The notes below the pieces were generated by a model, which saw nothing but the letters and a program-made list of their open reading frames with translations, had not been told where the DNA came from and searched no databases. Shown here one piece after another: positions 48,857-57,850 of a stretch of DNA of 64,000 bases. Each line of letters begins with the position of its first letter. The first letter of the stretch is position 1. This DNA is from Sphaerisporangium cinnabarinum. GTDB lineage: Bacteria; Actinomycetota; Actinomycetes; Actinomycetales; Cellulomonadaceae. The translations under genes and the position numbers were made by a program. The stretch is from contig QAPD01000004.1 in NCBI GenBank assembly GCA_003052455.1, positions 62,001 to 126,000 of the forward strand, written 5' to 3'.

Positions 48857-51082
48857 TCAGTCCTGTAGCAGTACCCGGCTCGAGAAGCCCTCCGGGAGGT
48901 GGATCGCGAGGGCTGTCGCTTGGACGGATGCGGCGGACGGAACCTCGACGTCCAGCGCGTGCACCTGGAGGGTGATCGCATCCCTGCTCACGAACGCACG
49001 GTCGCCCGGATACACGCTCCCGTCCGCGGGATCCGCGCCCTGCATGAGATTTCCGATCGAAAGCTCGTCTACGTCGTCCACCCGAGTCAGATCTCCCGTG
49101 ACGGCGATGATTCTCTGCCTGGAGTCGGTATCGGGTCCACGCCGACGGATGGCGCCGCCGTTCATGAACACGACTTCGGTGGGGTGGTGGCTCTTGGCTG
49201 CTTCCTGGATTGCGAGGAGCAGCGAATAGATCCTGTCCTTGTCGGTCTCGGCTGCCCTCCAGCCTGCGAGAGCAGGTGCGACCGCATCCCACGTCGTCCG
49301 AACGCTCACGTTCCGTACGGCTGGGTCGAGCCGGAGGTCACGCGGATCAGCAGATGCAAGTGACTTGAGGGCCTCGAGCTTCGCCCGCCCTTCGGCATCA
49401 GGGCCACACCCCGAGTAGAGGCGTTCCTGCACCAGAGCCCAACCGGGGCGGACATGGTGGCTGGAGAGCTCGAGGCGGACGACTGCCCGCCGGGTCGGGT
49501 TGAGCGCAGGGTCGAGGAGGATCGAGCGCCGCCAGTCACGAAGGGGAAGGTCTCCCCGATCGAGCTGCGCGAGATCGCGACGCATCACGCGATCATGGTC
49601 GACGTAGCTCTCGTATACCGCGATCGTCTCGGGGTTGAGCCACGCGCGAAGCAGGTCGACGTACTTGCGCTTGTAGCCGAAGAAGCGCCCGCGCTGCTGC
49701 ACGGTGTCCACGTTCCCGATTCCGGGCCCTCGCGGCATGTAGGTGATCGCGAGATTCTCGACAGTGAATCCTCGATCCAACTTATTCCCCCCGATGATGA
49801 TCCAACCAGGACGGCTACGCCAGTCGTTCGACTGGATCTCGCGTCCGTCCTCGCTGTTCACTGTGACAATTCGGACCTGGGGGAGATAGACCTCGAGGTC
49901 GTCGAGCAGGTCGTCGAGCGAGACCGACTGGCCCCGCACCGTCGTGCCACCGGTGGATGCAAGATCCTCGTAGGCCGCAGAGAATGTCTCCGCCTTCGTC
50001 TGTTCCAGGAGCTCCTGGTCGTCCGCGTCGAAGACAGTGATGAGGCGGTCGATGATCCTCTTCGTCCACCTCTCGTAGGCGCGATGGAGGTCAGTTGTGG
50101 ATGAAGGATGGATGAGCATGCTCAGCGGCCGGGGCGATCGCCGACGCTGAGCGACGATGAGCGCCAGCAGGTATGTCGCGAGGGCTGTGACGAGCGATGC
50201 TGGCGGACTGACAGCATCCGGATCGAGGGCGTCCTCGCGGTCCGTGATCTTGCGGACGAAGTCGTCTGCGTGTCGCTCGAACAAGGCCTCGGCTCCGACG
50301 TAGTCGGAGCCCGCCTCGAGGAGGCTGACCGTCCTCGGGGACAGGGAGTCCTCCAAGGCGATGAGCAGAGGGGCCTGAGGGGTCGCCGTGTAGAGGACGT
50401 ACGTATGGTTCGGGGACGCTTTCCGGAGGAGACGGATCGCACGGTAGGTGGTGCTCTCCTCCCCGCCCTTGGCGAGGTTCAGGCCCGCTTGATCACCCTC
50501 GTCGTCGACGAAGAGGATCGGTACGTTGCCGACCGAGGCCGTCACGGCGGAGAGGAACTCTCTGGTGCGGCGCAGCGCGTCGTGGTTCTTCAGGGCTACG
50601 GCTACCGTCGCCACGCGTCCGCGGTCGCTCTTGCGTCCCTGCCAGCGGTTGAGCAGCCTGACCACTGCCTCCGCGTCTGTCGCTCCGGGGCCGTTGAGGG
50701 GGTTCCATACCGCGAGCCCCCCGTCACCGTCCATGCCGAGGTCGCGCTTGAGCCGCTCGAACGTCTGGTCGCGCAGATTCTTCTTCGTCCCGGCCAGGAC
50801 GACGACGAGCGGAAAACCGTTGTCGCGACCCGCTGCGATGAGCGACGTGAACGAGAGAGTCTTCCCGCTCTGGACCTCGCCGACGACCAGCTCTGCTTCC
50901 TTGCCTTCCGAATGCCAAACCGGAGGGCGGCACCTCGAGAGGATGCGCAGTGTCTCATCCCGCACCTTGGAGACTGCCTCATCAGGCAGGCCCGAGCGCT
51001 CCAACGTCATCTCGAGCTCGTCGCCGGCAACCGGCGCCCATGGCGCATCCGTCGCCGCACCGTCGTGGACTGCAGTACTCAT
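48857..51082 (-). CDS. Z1-domain helicase-like ATPase
   Basis: A 741-residue protein with the Z1 domain, a helicase-like P-loop ATPase found with MutL/MORC-type proteins in restriction-modification loci. Walker A is VVGEVQSGKTLSF (68-75 core), Walker B-like ILFVDDEGDQ, a motif III YTATPQAPLLI, and a QQRGRFFGY segment with a probable arginine finger. GNKLDRGFTVENLAITYMPR lies between and is a Z1 hallmark. The C-terminal 250 residues are mixed alpha/beta with no nuclease motif I can identify. It is the last gene of the minus-strand defence operon; its ATG overlaps the GHKL gene stop (ATGA). It probably couples ATP hydrolysis to DNA movement or cleavage with that partner. Confidence 0.9.
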   Translation of the reverse strand: MSTAVHDGAATDAPWAPVAGDELEMTLERSGLPDEAVSKVRDETLRILSRCRPPVWHSEGKEAELVVGEVQSGKTLSFTSLIAAGRDNGFPLVVVLAGTKKNLRDQTFERLKRDLGMDGDGGLAVWNPLNGPGATDAEAVVRLLNRWQGRKSDRGRVATVAVALKNHDALRRTREFLSAVTASVGNVPILFVDDEGDQAGLNLAKGGEESTTYRAIRLLRKASPNHTYVLYTATPQAPLLIALEDSLSPRTVSLLEAGSDYVGAEALFERHADDFVRKITDREDALDPDAVSPPASLVTALATYLLALIVAQRRRSPRPLSMLIHPSSTTDLHRAYERWTKRIIDRLITVFDADDQELLEQTKAETFSAAYEDLASTGGTTVRGQSVSLDDLLDDLEVYLPQVRIVTVNSEDGREIQSNDWRSRPGWIIIGGNKLDRGFTVENLAITYMPRGPGIGNVDTVQQRGRFFGYKRKYVDLLRAWLNPETIAVYESYVDHDRVMRRDLAQLDRGDLPLRDWRRSILLDPALNPTRRAVVRLELSSHHVRPGWALVQERLYSGCGPDAEGRAKLEALKSLASADPRDLRLDPAVRNVSVRTTWDAVAPALAGWRAAETDKDRIYSLLLAIQEAAKSHHPTEVVFMNGGAIRRRGPDTDSRQRIIAVTGDLTRVDDVDELSIGNLMQGADPADGSVYPGDRAFVSRDAITLQVHALDVEVPSAASVQATALAIHLPEGFSSRVLLQD

Positions 51083-52656
51083 GACACCGTCTCCGTACGT
51101 TCGGCGAGCGGACCCGCCAGCAACCTGTTGAGCTCCGCGACGAAGAATCGCGGTTCACGCGAGCCGCTCTGCTGGGCATGGATCTGCGAGAGCGCGATCG
51201 CCACGGCGAGACGCAGGATCGGCTCGAGGTCCATCCCCGGGAGGTAGGCGAAGGACTCCGTAAACCGGTGGGCGCGGTTGAGCGAGATGATCCAGTCCTC
51301 GTCGTCGCGTTCGACCCGCAACCAGCTCCTCGAGTCGGACGGCTCGTCGACCACTCGGATGACCAGACTCTCGCCCTGCACGTCGAGCTCGGCTTCGCTG
51401 ACCTCGACCCGCTGCTCGACCGCGGGTGAGGCAGGTGACCCGAGGCGGCCGTTATGCGCCTGAGCTCGGTCGAGCGCCCCCTCGTCCACGTCGCTTCGGA
51501 TGTACGGGTTCTCACGCTCGGTCCGTCCGACGACTTGCGCCACCGCTTCCACGACGTTGCGTACCGTGGACTGCACCGACCGGTTCCGTTCCGTCGCACG
51601 GTAGTTGTCCGCTTGGCGCAGCAGTGGGAGGGGCTCAGCGTCGATCCGCGCCTTGATCTCCCCGAGGAACGCTTCTTCGTCCTCGCCGTCCCAGACCAGC
51701 GCATCCTTGGTGTGGGTGACGTTGATCTCTGAGACGTCGAACTCGCCGACGAGCCGTTGCGAACGGAACGTATTGCCCTGTCCGAAGATCTCGAGCGGCT
51801 TGAACGCGTCAGCGGGGTCCTTCGCCATCGCACCGGCGCCCTGGACGACCTTGCCGCGATAGAGCAAGGCAAAGCCGGCTTTCGATGTCGAGCCCTTCGC
51901 CAGGAGACCGGCCCATCCATTGACCTTGCGCCCGGAGGGTAAGGAGACATCGATCTCCTTGCGCCACTCCACGGGAGGAGTCTCGGGGTCGTTCCACCTC
52001 GTCGCGGTGAGCAACTGGACCGATTCCGGACGCAACCGTTCGCCACCGACAACTAGGTGAACGTCGTCGTCCACGAGGAACTCGCGATAGATGCTCCGCA
52101 GGTAGTCCCGGATCTTGCCGAGGGTGCGTCCAGTCGGCGGGCTCTGGTTGAGCCGGGTCAGGATGAGCGTGGTGCCATGCTCTTCCGCGGGTGCTGAAGT
52201 CTCGGTGACCGGAAGCGTGTCGGACTTCTGCTCGATGATCAGAGGAACGTCGAAGGTGACCGTCCTGCGCACCGGCTCCCCGAGCGCTGTCGTCGTGACG
52301 ACGAAGTGCTGGGCGTACCAGCAGGCAGCACTCTTCATGCCGATCCCGAACTGGGACAATCCCGTAGCATCCGCCGGTGGCTCAGCAGGAGTGAACGCGC
52401 GGCCGACGTCGGCGGCCGCGATGCCAGCCGCGTTGTCGGTGACGACGATGGTCCCCCGGTCGCGGTCGATGTCGACGTCGATCTTGAGCACGGGATCGCG
52501 ACCACCATGAGCCGCACGCAGGTCGTCCTTGTTGGCTCGCCAGGACTGCAGGGCGTTGTCGACGAACTCGCCGATCGCATACCACGGCTTGTAGCTCATC
52601 GAGGGAAAGAGCGCGAGCATCCCGACGCCTGGCCTGACGACGACGCTCTGGGTCAT
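51079..52656 (-). CDS. MORC/MutL-like GHKL ATPase
   Basis: A 525-residue protein with a GHKL ATPase domain. The N-box SYKPWYAIGEFVDNALQSW holds the catalytic glutamate E30 and N34; VVTDNAAGI (D74) is the second motif; GLSQFGIGMKSAA near 99-111 is the G-box, identical in style to MORC and prokaryotic paraMORC proteins. A S5-like beta domain follows (GFALLYRGKVVQGAG, GEFDVSEINVTHTKDALVW), then a coiled region and a C-terminal domain rich in charged residues. Such ATPases act as DNA clamps in restriction systems. The operon context (cytosine methylase, Vsr, Z1) strongly supports a defence role. The ATG is in frame with a start close to the SF motif. Confidence 0.9.
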   Translation of the reverse strand: MTQSVVVRPGVGMLALFPSMSYKPWYAIGEFVDNALQSWRANKDDLRAAHGGRDPVLKIDVDIDRDRGTIVVTDNAAGIAAADVGRAFTPAEPPADATGLSQFGIGMKSAACWYAQHFVVTTTALGEPVRRTVTFDVPLIIEQKSDTLPVTETSAPAEEHGTTLILTRLNQSPPTGRTLGKIRDYLRSIYREFLVDDDVHLVVGGERLRPESVQLLTATRWNDPETPPVEWRKEIDVSLPSGRKVNGWAGLLAKGSTSKAGFALLYRGKVVQGAGAMAKDPADAFKPLEIFGQGNTFRSQRLVGEFDVSEINVTHTKDALVWDGEDEEAFLGEIKARIDAEPLPLLRQADNYRATERNRSVQSTVRNVVEAVAQVVGRTERENPYIRSDVDEGALDRAQAHNGRLGSPASPAVEQRVEVSEAELDVQGESLVIRVVDEPSDSRSWLRVERDDEDWIISLNRAHRFTESFAYLPGMDLEPILRLAVAIALSQIHAQQSGSREPRFFVAELNRLLAGPLAERTETVS

Positions 52657-52746
52657 GGGGTTCCCTCCATTGGCTGGTCACACCGTAGGCCCCAGGCTGC
52701 TGGAGCCCAAGCACGGGACTCGCAAGAGCGGGTGAAATCGGTGCGA

Positions 52747-53202
52747 TCACCGAACCGGCGCCCTGCCCCGCACCTCGCGCTCGACACGCCCCGCCGCTTC
52801 TGCCGGAGACTCGTGCTCCCACACGCGAACGACGTGCCAGCCCATCGATCGCAGCACTCTATCCGTGTCCTCGTCTCGCGCGCGATTGGCTGCCAGCTTC
52901 GCTTTCCACCACTGCCCGTTCGCTCGTGGCGACGTTCCGTGCACCGGGCAGCCGTGCCAGAAACAGCCGTCCACGAAGACGGCGACTCGTGCACGTGTGA
53001 AGGCGATGTCGATCGTCCGCCGCTTCTGTCCAGGGACGGGGAACGTGACCCGGTAGCGCATCCCCTTGGCGTACAGCTCTCGTCGAAGTGCCAGCTCCGG
53101 CGAGGTGTCGCGTCGCTTCGCCGTGCTCATCCGTCTGGACACGGACGGCGAGCTGGCCCCGGGGTGTGCGGGGACCCGTTGTGGGGATGGCGAGAAGGTC
53201 AC
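52747..53202 (-). CDS. vsr: Very short patch repair-type endonuclease
   Basis: A 151-residue Vsr endonuclease. In methylase-containing loci Vsr nicks next to T:G mismatches that arise from 5-methylcytosine deamination. Motifs present: MSTAKRRDTSPELALRRELY, RRTIDIAFTRARVAVFVDG with the catalytic aspartate D65, and CFWHGCPVHGT with H83, C85 and H88, which bind metal and zinc. A basic tail ends the protein. The GTG at 53202 overlaps the stop of the methyltransferase gene (GTGA), so the two are coupled. A shorter start at the internal ATG is possible. The gap to the GHKL gene is 90 bases. Confidence 0.93.
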   Translation of the reverse strand: MTFSPSPQRVPAHPGASSPSVSRRMSTAKRRDTSPELALRRELYAKGMRYRVTFPVPGQKRRTIDIAFTRARVAVFVDGCFWHGCPVHGTSPRANGQWWKAKLAANRARDEDTDRVLRSMGWHVVRVWEHESPAEAAGRVEREVRGRAPVR

Positions 53203-54728
53203 GCGGCCTCTGACTCCGCCCGGTTCTCCAGCCGCAGCGTCCCCTGACCCCGCATCCCGTTCGACCCGGAGTCATGCCGCCCGACGACATCGTCGAGCTT
53301 CTCCTTGAGTCGAAGCAGCGAGGGGTCCAGATCCCACTGCGAGAGATGCGTCAGGAACTGTCCGAGTGCGAAGCGCACCGCGCCGACGTGGACGGCGTTG
53401 CCGAACTGCTTGTACGACTCGCCGTCGCCCTGCTTCAGTGCCTCCATCGCGTCGCGGACTCGTTCGGGGAACGCCTGCAGCCTCCCGACCTCCCGTGGCG
53501 TCAACCGACGACGCTCGGGCCCGTAGATCGGCGTCTGATTGATGGCGACCAACGCCGGCGTGTACGTCGCCGGCCGCACGCGGATGCCCGAGGGCCGGAA
53601 CTGGATGAGACAGTCGAAGATCGATCTCTCGAGCCCTGCCTGCCACTCGAACTTCGTCCTGCTCAGCGCCCGCTGCGCATCGGGCTGGGGAAGCACGTTC
53701 CCGTCTTCGCCCTGCCTCACTGCCGCCAGTGCCCCCTCGTGCGCCTCGAAGAAGTCCAGGTTCTTCTCGATGAAGTTCGCCTTCCACGGCAGGTTCCGCG
53801 CCTCGGCGTCTTGAAGCTCCCTGTCGCGCCAGACGTCGTCAAGCACCTTCAGCCAGATGGGGTGTCCGGGGATCCATCGCCCAGAGCGCTGGTAGGTGGC
53901 CGTAGCCTCTGACTCCTTGATCACTTCCTGAAGAAGCAACTCCCACCAATCGAGCGCTGTGCGCTCTTCTCCGGTGACCGCGTACCTCCGGAGATCCTCT
54001 CCAGGCGCCTCCAGAATCGTCCGCCCTCCGAGCACGGGCAGCTTGAGCTCGTGAAGGTTCCACCTCGAGACGTCCCAGGGCTGGTACTCGAACCCGCTGA
54101 ACGGGAGAGCACCGCGGCCGACCAGGTCCCGTCGGACGGCCATGATGTACACACGCTCGCGGACCTGTGGCGTCCCTCCGGCCTGAGGCGCGATGCGGTG
54201 CGGACTGATGACCGTCGGCACACGGGAGACGAGATACCCGTACTCCTTGAGTCCACCGATGATCGTCTCGAACGTCGTGTCGCGGTGCCGAGGCCCCACG
54301 AGGTTCTTCACGTTCTCGAGGAACACGATCTTCGGCCGGCGTGCTCGGATGATCCGCAGGATGTCGTAGAACAGCGTGCCGCGGGTCTCGTCGAGAGTTC
54401 CCTTCTGCTTTCCTGACTTGCTGAACGCCTGGCACGGGAACCCCGCCGTCAGGACATCGTGCTCGGGGATCTCCGGCAGGTCGTTCTCAGGATCCGGCAG
54501 CTCGGACTCGAGCAGAGGCTTCACGTGATCTCGAATGTCGACGGAGAAGGACGCCTTGCCCTCGTGCTGCGGGACGCCCCACGCCCTCTGGTAGACAGCC
54601 CATGCTCGCTTGTCCTTCTCGCTCGCGTAGACGCATCGCCCGCCCAGCTTCTCGAGTGCGGCATGAAAGCCGCCGACGCCCGCGAAGAGGTCGATGAATG
54701 TGAACTCCGCATCAACTTCCGCGGACAT
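53199..54728 (-). CDS. DNA (cytosine-5)-methyltransferase
   Basis: A 509-residue C5-cytosine methyltransferase. Motif I is FIDLFAGVGGFHAAL (11-25), motif IV AGFPCQAFSKSG with the catalytic C99, motif VI FLENVKNLV (E138), motif VIII QVRERVYIMAVRRD, and motif X QFGNAVHVGAVRFAL. A target-recognition region of about 200 residues lies between motifs VIII and IX. It should protect host DNA in the operon's restriction system and create the substrate for the adjacent Vsr. The recognition sequence cannot be read. The ATG follows AAGGAGA. It is the first gene of the four-gene overlap unit. Confidence 0.95.
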   Translation of the reverse strand: MSAEVDAEFTFIDLFAGVGGFHAALEKLGGRCVYASEKDKRAWAVYQRAWGVPQHEGKASFSVDIRDHVKPLLESELPDPENDLPEIPEHDVLTAGFPCQAFSKSGKQKGTLDETRGTLFYDILRIIRARRPKIVFLENVKNLVGPRHRDTTFETIIGGLKEYGYLVSRVPTVISPHRIAPQAGGTPQVRERVYIMAVRRDLVGRGALPFSGFEYQPWDVSRWNLHELKLPVLGGRTILEAPGEDLRRYAVTGEERTALDWWELLLQEVIKESEATATYQRSGRWIPGHPIWLKVLDDVWRDRELQDAEARNLPWKANFIEKNLDFFEAHEGALAAVRQGEDGNVLPQPDAQRALSRTKFEWQAGLERSIFDCLIQFRPSGIRVRPATYTPALVAINQTPIYGPERRRLTPREVGRLQAFPERVRDAMEALKQGDGESYKQFGNAVHVGAVRFALGQFLTHLSQWDLDPSLLRLKEKLDDVVGRHDSGSNGMRGQGTLRLENRAESEAA

Positions 54729-54827
54729 GGGTCTCCTTGCTTGCTCGTGAGCTGCCGATCGGCGGGCAACCGATGTGCCAGCTTAGCTCCCGACGGGGCT
54801 GTTGTGGGGCATGGTGGGGCCGAGATC

Positions 54828-57341
54828 TCAGCCGAGCAGCCGTACCGCCCGCCGCAGCACGGACGCATGGAGCTTCGGCGCGAGCGTCTCCTCGAGTTGT
54901 GCCACGACATCAGCGGCTTCCCGCTCGACGACGAGCTCTTGACGCTCGCTCAGTCTCGGAGCGCTCGTCGAATCGCTCCCGACTTGCAGGAGGGCGCGGT
55001 CGAGCACGGCGGCGACGATCGCCGGAGCAACCGTCTCGCGGAGCATCGCCACGATCTCCCGTGACTCGCTCTCGACGACTGCCTCTTGGCGCGGTGTGAG
55101 AAGCAGATCCTCCGGTACACGCGCTCCGTCGGGCGCACCCGACGACGAATGGCCGATGTCGGACTGCTCATGACGCTTACCTCCGACGGTGGACGAAGCC
55201 CCGACATCACTTCCAATGCCTGACCCGTCCTCCTCACCGACGGCGGAGTGCGCGCGCTCCGTCTCGGCGCCTTCGTCCCCTGTCGCATCCGGCGGCACGA
55301 GCTCGAGGGGAAGACCACCCGACGGATAGACGATGTCGAGGTGCGCCGTGGTGCGGGTGAGAGCGACGAAGAGCATCCGCAGACCCTGCGGTCCCGCCTC
55401 GACGATGCCGCTCGGGTCCACGACCACGACGGAGTCGAACTCCAGCCCTTTCGACGCCACAGGACTCACAACGTTGATGGCGCTGCTCAGACCGCCAGCG
55501 TCGGCGTCCTGCCAGCTGATGCCCCGGCGGCGCATCGTCGCCTCGACCATCGGCCGACTCCTGTCGGGGCAGATCACCCCGACGAACCGGCCGCGTGACG
55601 AGTGCTCCTGCACGACGTCCGCGACGCGCATCCCGATGTCGTCCGGGTCGTCGACCTCGACGAAGCGGGGCCCTTGCTCCACGTCTCGGACGACTCTGGG
55701 TCCAGGGACCCCGGGTGCCGCATGGGGAAGCAGGCGTGCCGCCAGGTCCATCACCGACCTGGGGACGCGGTATCCGATATCGAGATACTCGATGTTCTTG
55801 GGAAGACTGGTCTCGACGAGGTCGAAAACCTCCGTCCAGCCGTCTCGCGCCCAGTGGCCGGTGGATTGCGCGATGTCTCCGACCATCGTCATGGCACCGT
55901 CGCGCGATCGACGGGCGACGGCACGGACCTGCATGGGTGACAAGTCCTGCGCCTCGTCGACGACGATGTGCGCGAATCGCGTCGGCGGGATGTCGCCCAT
56001 CTGCGCGGCGACCTCGTCCAGCACGAAGAGGTCCTCGCGGGACCACTGCTGGTCCGCGACCCTCGAGCCGACCGAGCGCTGCAGGAGAGCGACCTCCTCT
56101 GCGAGGAGCTCCGACCCAGCGGCGGCGATCAGTCGGGGGAACGAGCCGTAGAGGCTGGCGAGGAACGCCCTGGGGGACATCGTGGGCCAGATCCTTGCGA
56201 CCGCGGCCTCGATCTCGGTCCCATCGATCCTCATCGAGATGTCGCCCCTCACCGATACGCGGGCAGCAGCGGCGGCCTCCCGCGCCCGCACGACGAGGAG
56301 GTTCTTCAACGCCTCCCGAAATCGAGACCTGTCCTCGGCGAGAGCTCCGCCGACCGATCGGTCGATAGCCTCCGACACCTCGACGGCGTCGATCGTGACA
56401 GGACCGACTCCTGAGACCGTGAACGTCACCCCGCCCTCAGGTGCCCGAATCCGATCACGCAAGGCTCGCGCGACGAGCCCGACCATGCGCACGTCGCCCT
56501 TGAGGCGCGCAGCCTCAGGGCTGTCCTTGAGCGACGGTCGAGCATCACCCAGCATCTGCACGAGGTCCGTGACCCGTACCTTGTCGTCACCGAGCTCAGG
56601 CATCACCCGGCTGATATATCGGGCGAAGGTCTTGTTCGGCCCCACCACGAGGACGTCGTCAGGCGTCAGCGATCGCTGCTGGAAGAGGATGACCGAGAGG
56701 CGGTGGAGCGCGACCGCCGTCTTACCCGTCCCGGGACCACCCTGGATCACGAGAAGCCTCCGGGCATCGGATCCGATGAGTGCTGCCTGAGCCGCCTGGA
56801 TCGTCTCGACGATCTTCCGCATCTCGGGCTCTCGGGCGCTGCTGAGCACGTCCTGGAGCATCGCGTCGACCTCGGCGACTGCGAGGTCGCTGTCGTCGAG
56901 ACCGGCCACTGCTTCGGCGAGCTCCGCGAGGATCTGATCACCGATGGAGTCGATGACGTTCGGCGGACTGCATGCGAAGTTCCGCAGACGCGCGACTCCG
57001 CGGGCGTCGTCGACCGTAGCCCCTCTCAGCTCGAGCGCAACGTCGGACTTCCAGGAGATGACGTAGAGCTCCCCGTCGTCCTGGACCGGCGCGTTGCCGA
57101 CATAGAGACAACCGCCGTCGAGCGTGTCGATCCGGAGGAAAGCGGCAGGATCGGACGGGTTGCCCAGCGTCTCGTCGGCGTCTGCGTTGCGCTTCATCCC
57201 AGCGCGCGCCTTCGTGTCTGCCGCGGCAACGTAGGAACTCGCGCGAAGCTGGCGCTTCCGCTCGCGGATCTCGTAGACGTCGTCGAAGTAGGACTGCTCG
57301 ACTTCGCGGGTCGAGTTCATCTCTGGGATCGTCAGGGCCAC
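54828..57341 (-). CDS. HelD/UvrD-like ATP-dependent helicase
   Basis: An 837-residue superfamily 1 protein. An N-terminal coiled coil and a HelD-type beta domain (LYVGNAPVQDDGELYVISWK, near 79-98) precede the motor. Walker A is GGPGTGKTAVALHRL (201-208 core), motif II VVDEAQDLSPMQ, motif IV-V VASKGLEFDSVVVVDP, and motif VI LFVALTRTT. The final about 170 residues are unusual: after a long hydrophilic linker, two copies of a 40-residue helical repeat, TPRQEAVVESESREIVAMLR and SERQELVVEREAADVVAQLE, end the protein. HelD proteins recycle RNA polymerase; this paralogue sits in a defence operon. The GTG at 57341 follows GGAGG; an upstream in-frame start is less convincing. Confidence 0.85.
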   Translation of the reverse strand: MALTIPEMNSTREVEQSYFDDVYEIRERKRQLRASSYVAAADTKARAGMKRNADADETLGNPSDPAAFLRIDTLDGGCLYVGNAPVQDDGELYVISWKSDVALELRGATVDDARGVARLRNFACSPPNVIDSIGDQILAELAEAVAGLDDSDLAVAEVDAMLQDVLSSAREPEMRKIVETIQAAQAALIGSDARRLLVIQGGPGTGKTAVALHRLSVILFQQRSLTPDDVLVVGPNKTFARYISRVMPELGDDKVRVTDLVQMLGDARPSLKDSPEAARLKGDVRMVGLVARALRDRIRAPEGGVTFTVSGVGPVTIDAVEVSEAIDRSVGGALAEDRSRFREALKNLLVVRAREAAAAARVSVRGDISMRIDGTEIEAAVARIWPTMSPRAFLASLYGSFPRLIAAAGSELLAEEVALLQRSVGSRVADQQWSREDLFVLDEVAAQMGDIPPTRFAHIVVDEAQDLSPMQVRAVARRSRDGAMTMVGDIAQSTGHWARDGWTEVFDLVETSLPKNIEYLDIGYRVPRSVMDLAARLLPHAAPGVPGPRVVRDVEQGPRFVEVDDPDDIGMRVADVVQEHSSRGRFVGVICPDRSRPMVEATMRRRGISWQDADAGGLSSAINVVSPVASKGLEFDSVVVVDPSGIVEAGPQGLRMLFVALTRTTAHLDIVYPSGGLPLELVPPDATGDEGAETERAHSAVGEEDGSGIGSDVGASSTVGGKRHEQSDIGHSSSGAPDGARVPEDLLLTPRQEAVVESESREIVAMLRETVAPAIVAAVLDRALLQVGSDSTSAPRLSERQELVVEREAADVVAQLEETLAPKLHASVLRRAVRLLG

Positions 57342-57415
57342 TCTCGCCTCCGGGCAGCTCGCACAGCGTGCCTGGAGGGTACCGGCAGGCACAGACGTAG
57401 AGAGTGGCCGACCGC

Positions 57416-57425
57416 CTGCATGCAG
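57416..57425. promoter_or_regulatory. Palindrome in the island's divergent promoter
   Basis: CTGCATGCAG is a perfect 10-base palindrome between the divergent helicase and 95-residue genes, at a promoter-like distance (42 bases) before the latter. It may be a shared operator or a restriction-like recognition site. Confidence 0.35.
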
Positions 57426-57466
57426 TAGATTCCGGCGCCTGAGCAGCCGTCGCAGGGAGCCCGAGG

Positions 57467-57754
57467 GTGAAGAAGGAACAGATAGTCCGTGAGATCGCTC
57501 TGGCCGTCGGCGTGGATGCCCCGACGATGTCGTCAGGATCGACCGAGCCGCGGCGGATCTTCGAGCTCGTTGACGAGCGCCTCGGACTCGGCCTCGACGC
57601 CCGGACGAAGCACGACCTAGCGCGGGCCATCGTGGAGATCGCCGGCGGCACGTGGTCGAGCTCGTACATGTCGAGAGGGTCCACGGTGACGCGGGAAGGG
57701 CTTGCCGCTGTGCTCACCGCAGTACAGCGGTTGACGGCGACCACGAGTCAGTGA
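57467..57754 (+). CDS. Small hypothetical protein of the defence island
   Basis: A 95-residue protein I cannot assign. It is predicted helical, with a start that resembles a small helical domain (MKKEQIVREIALAVGVDAPT), then IFELVDERLGLGLDARTKHDL and TREGLAAVLTAVQRL. Segments ARAIVEIAGGTWSSSYMSRG lie between. It is neither basic nor acidic overall. The GTG start is preceded by GGGAG at 57455. The gene is divergent from the helicase and precedes the ParB-like gene by about 100 bases. It could be an accessory subunit of the ParB/HNH pair or a small regulator. Confidence 0.65.
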   Translation: MKKEQIVREIALAVGVDAPTMSSGSTEPRRIFELVDERLGLGLDARTKHDLARAIVEIAGGTWSSSYMSRGSTVTREGLAAVLTAVQRLTATTSQ

Positions 57755-57850
57755 GTCCCCCCGGCGAACCTCCGATGCGGCTATGGTCTGATCCCGACGG
57801 GACCGGTCGACGGGTGACCGGGCTGAGCGCGATTGCGGAGCATCCATTCC

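Noticed and set aside
48857-54728. A complete Mza (MutL-Z1-DUF-AIPR) system
   Set aside because: No AIPR or DUF partner is present on either strand next to the Z1 gene, so only a related, reduced set can be claimed.
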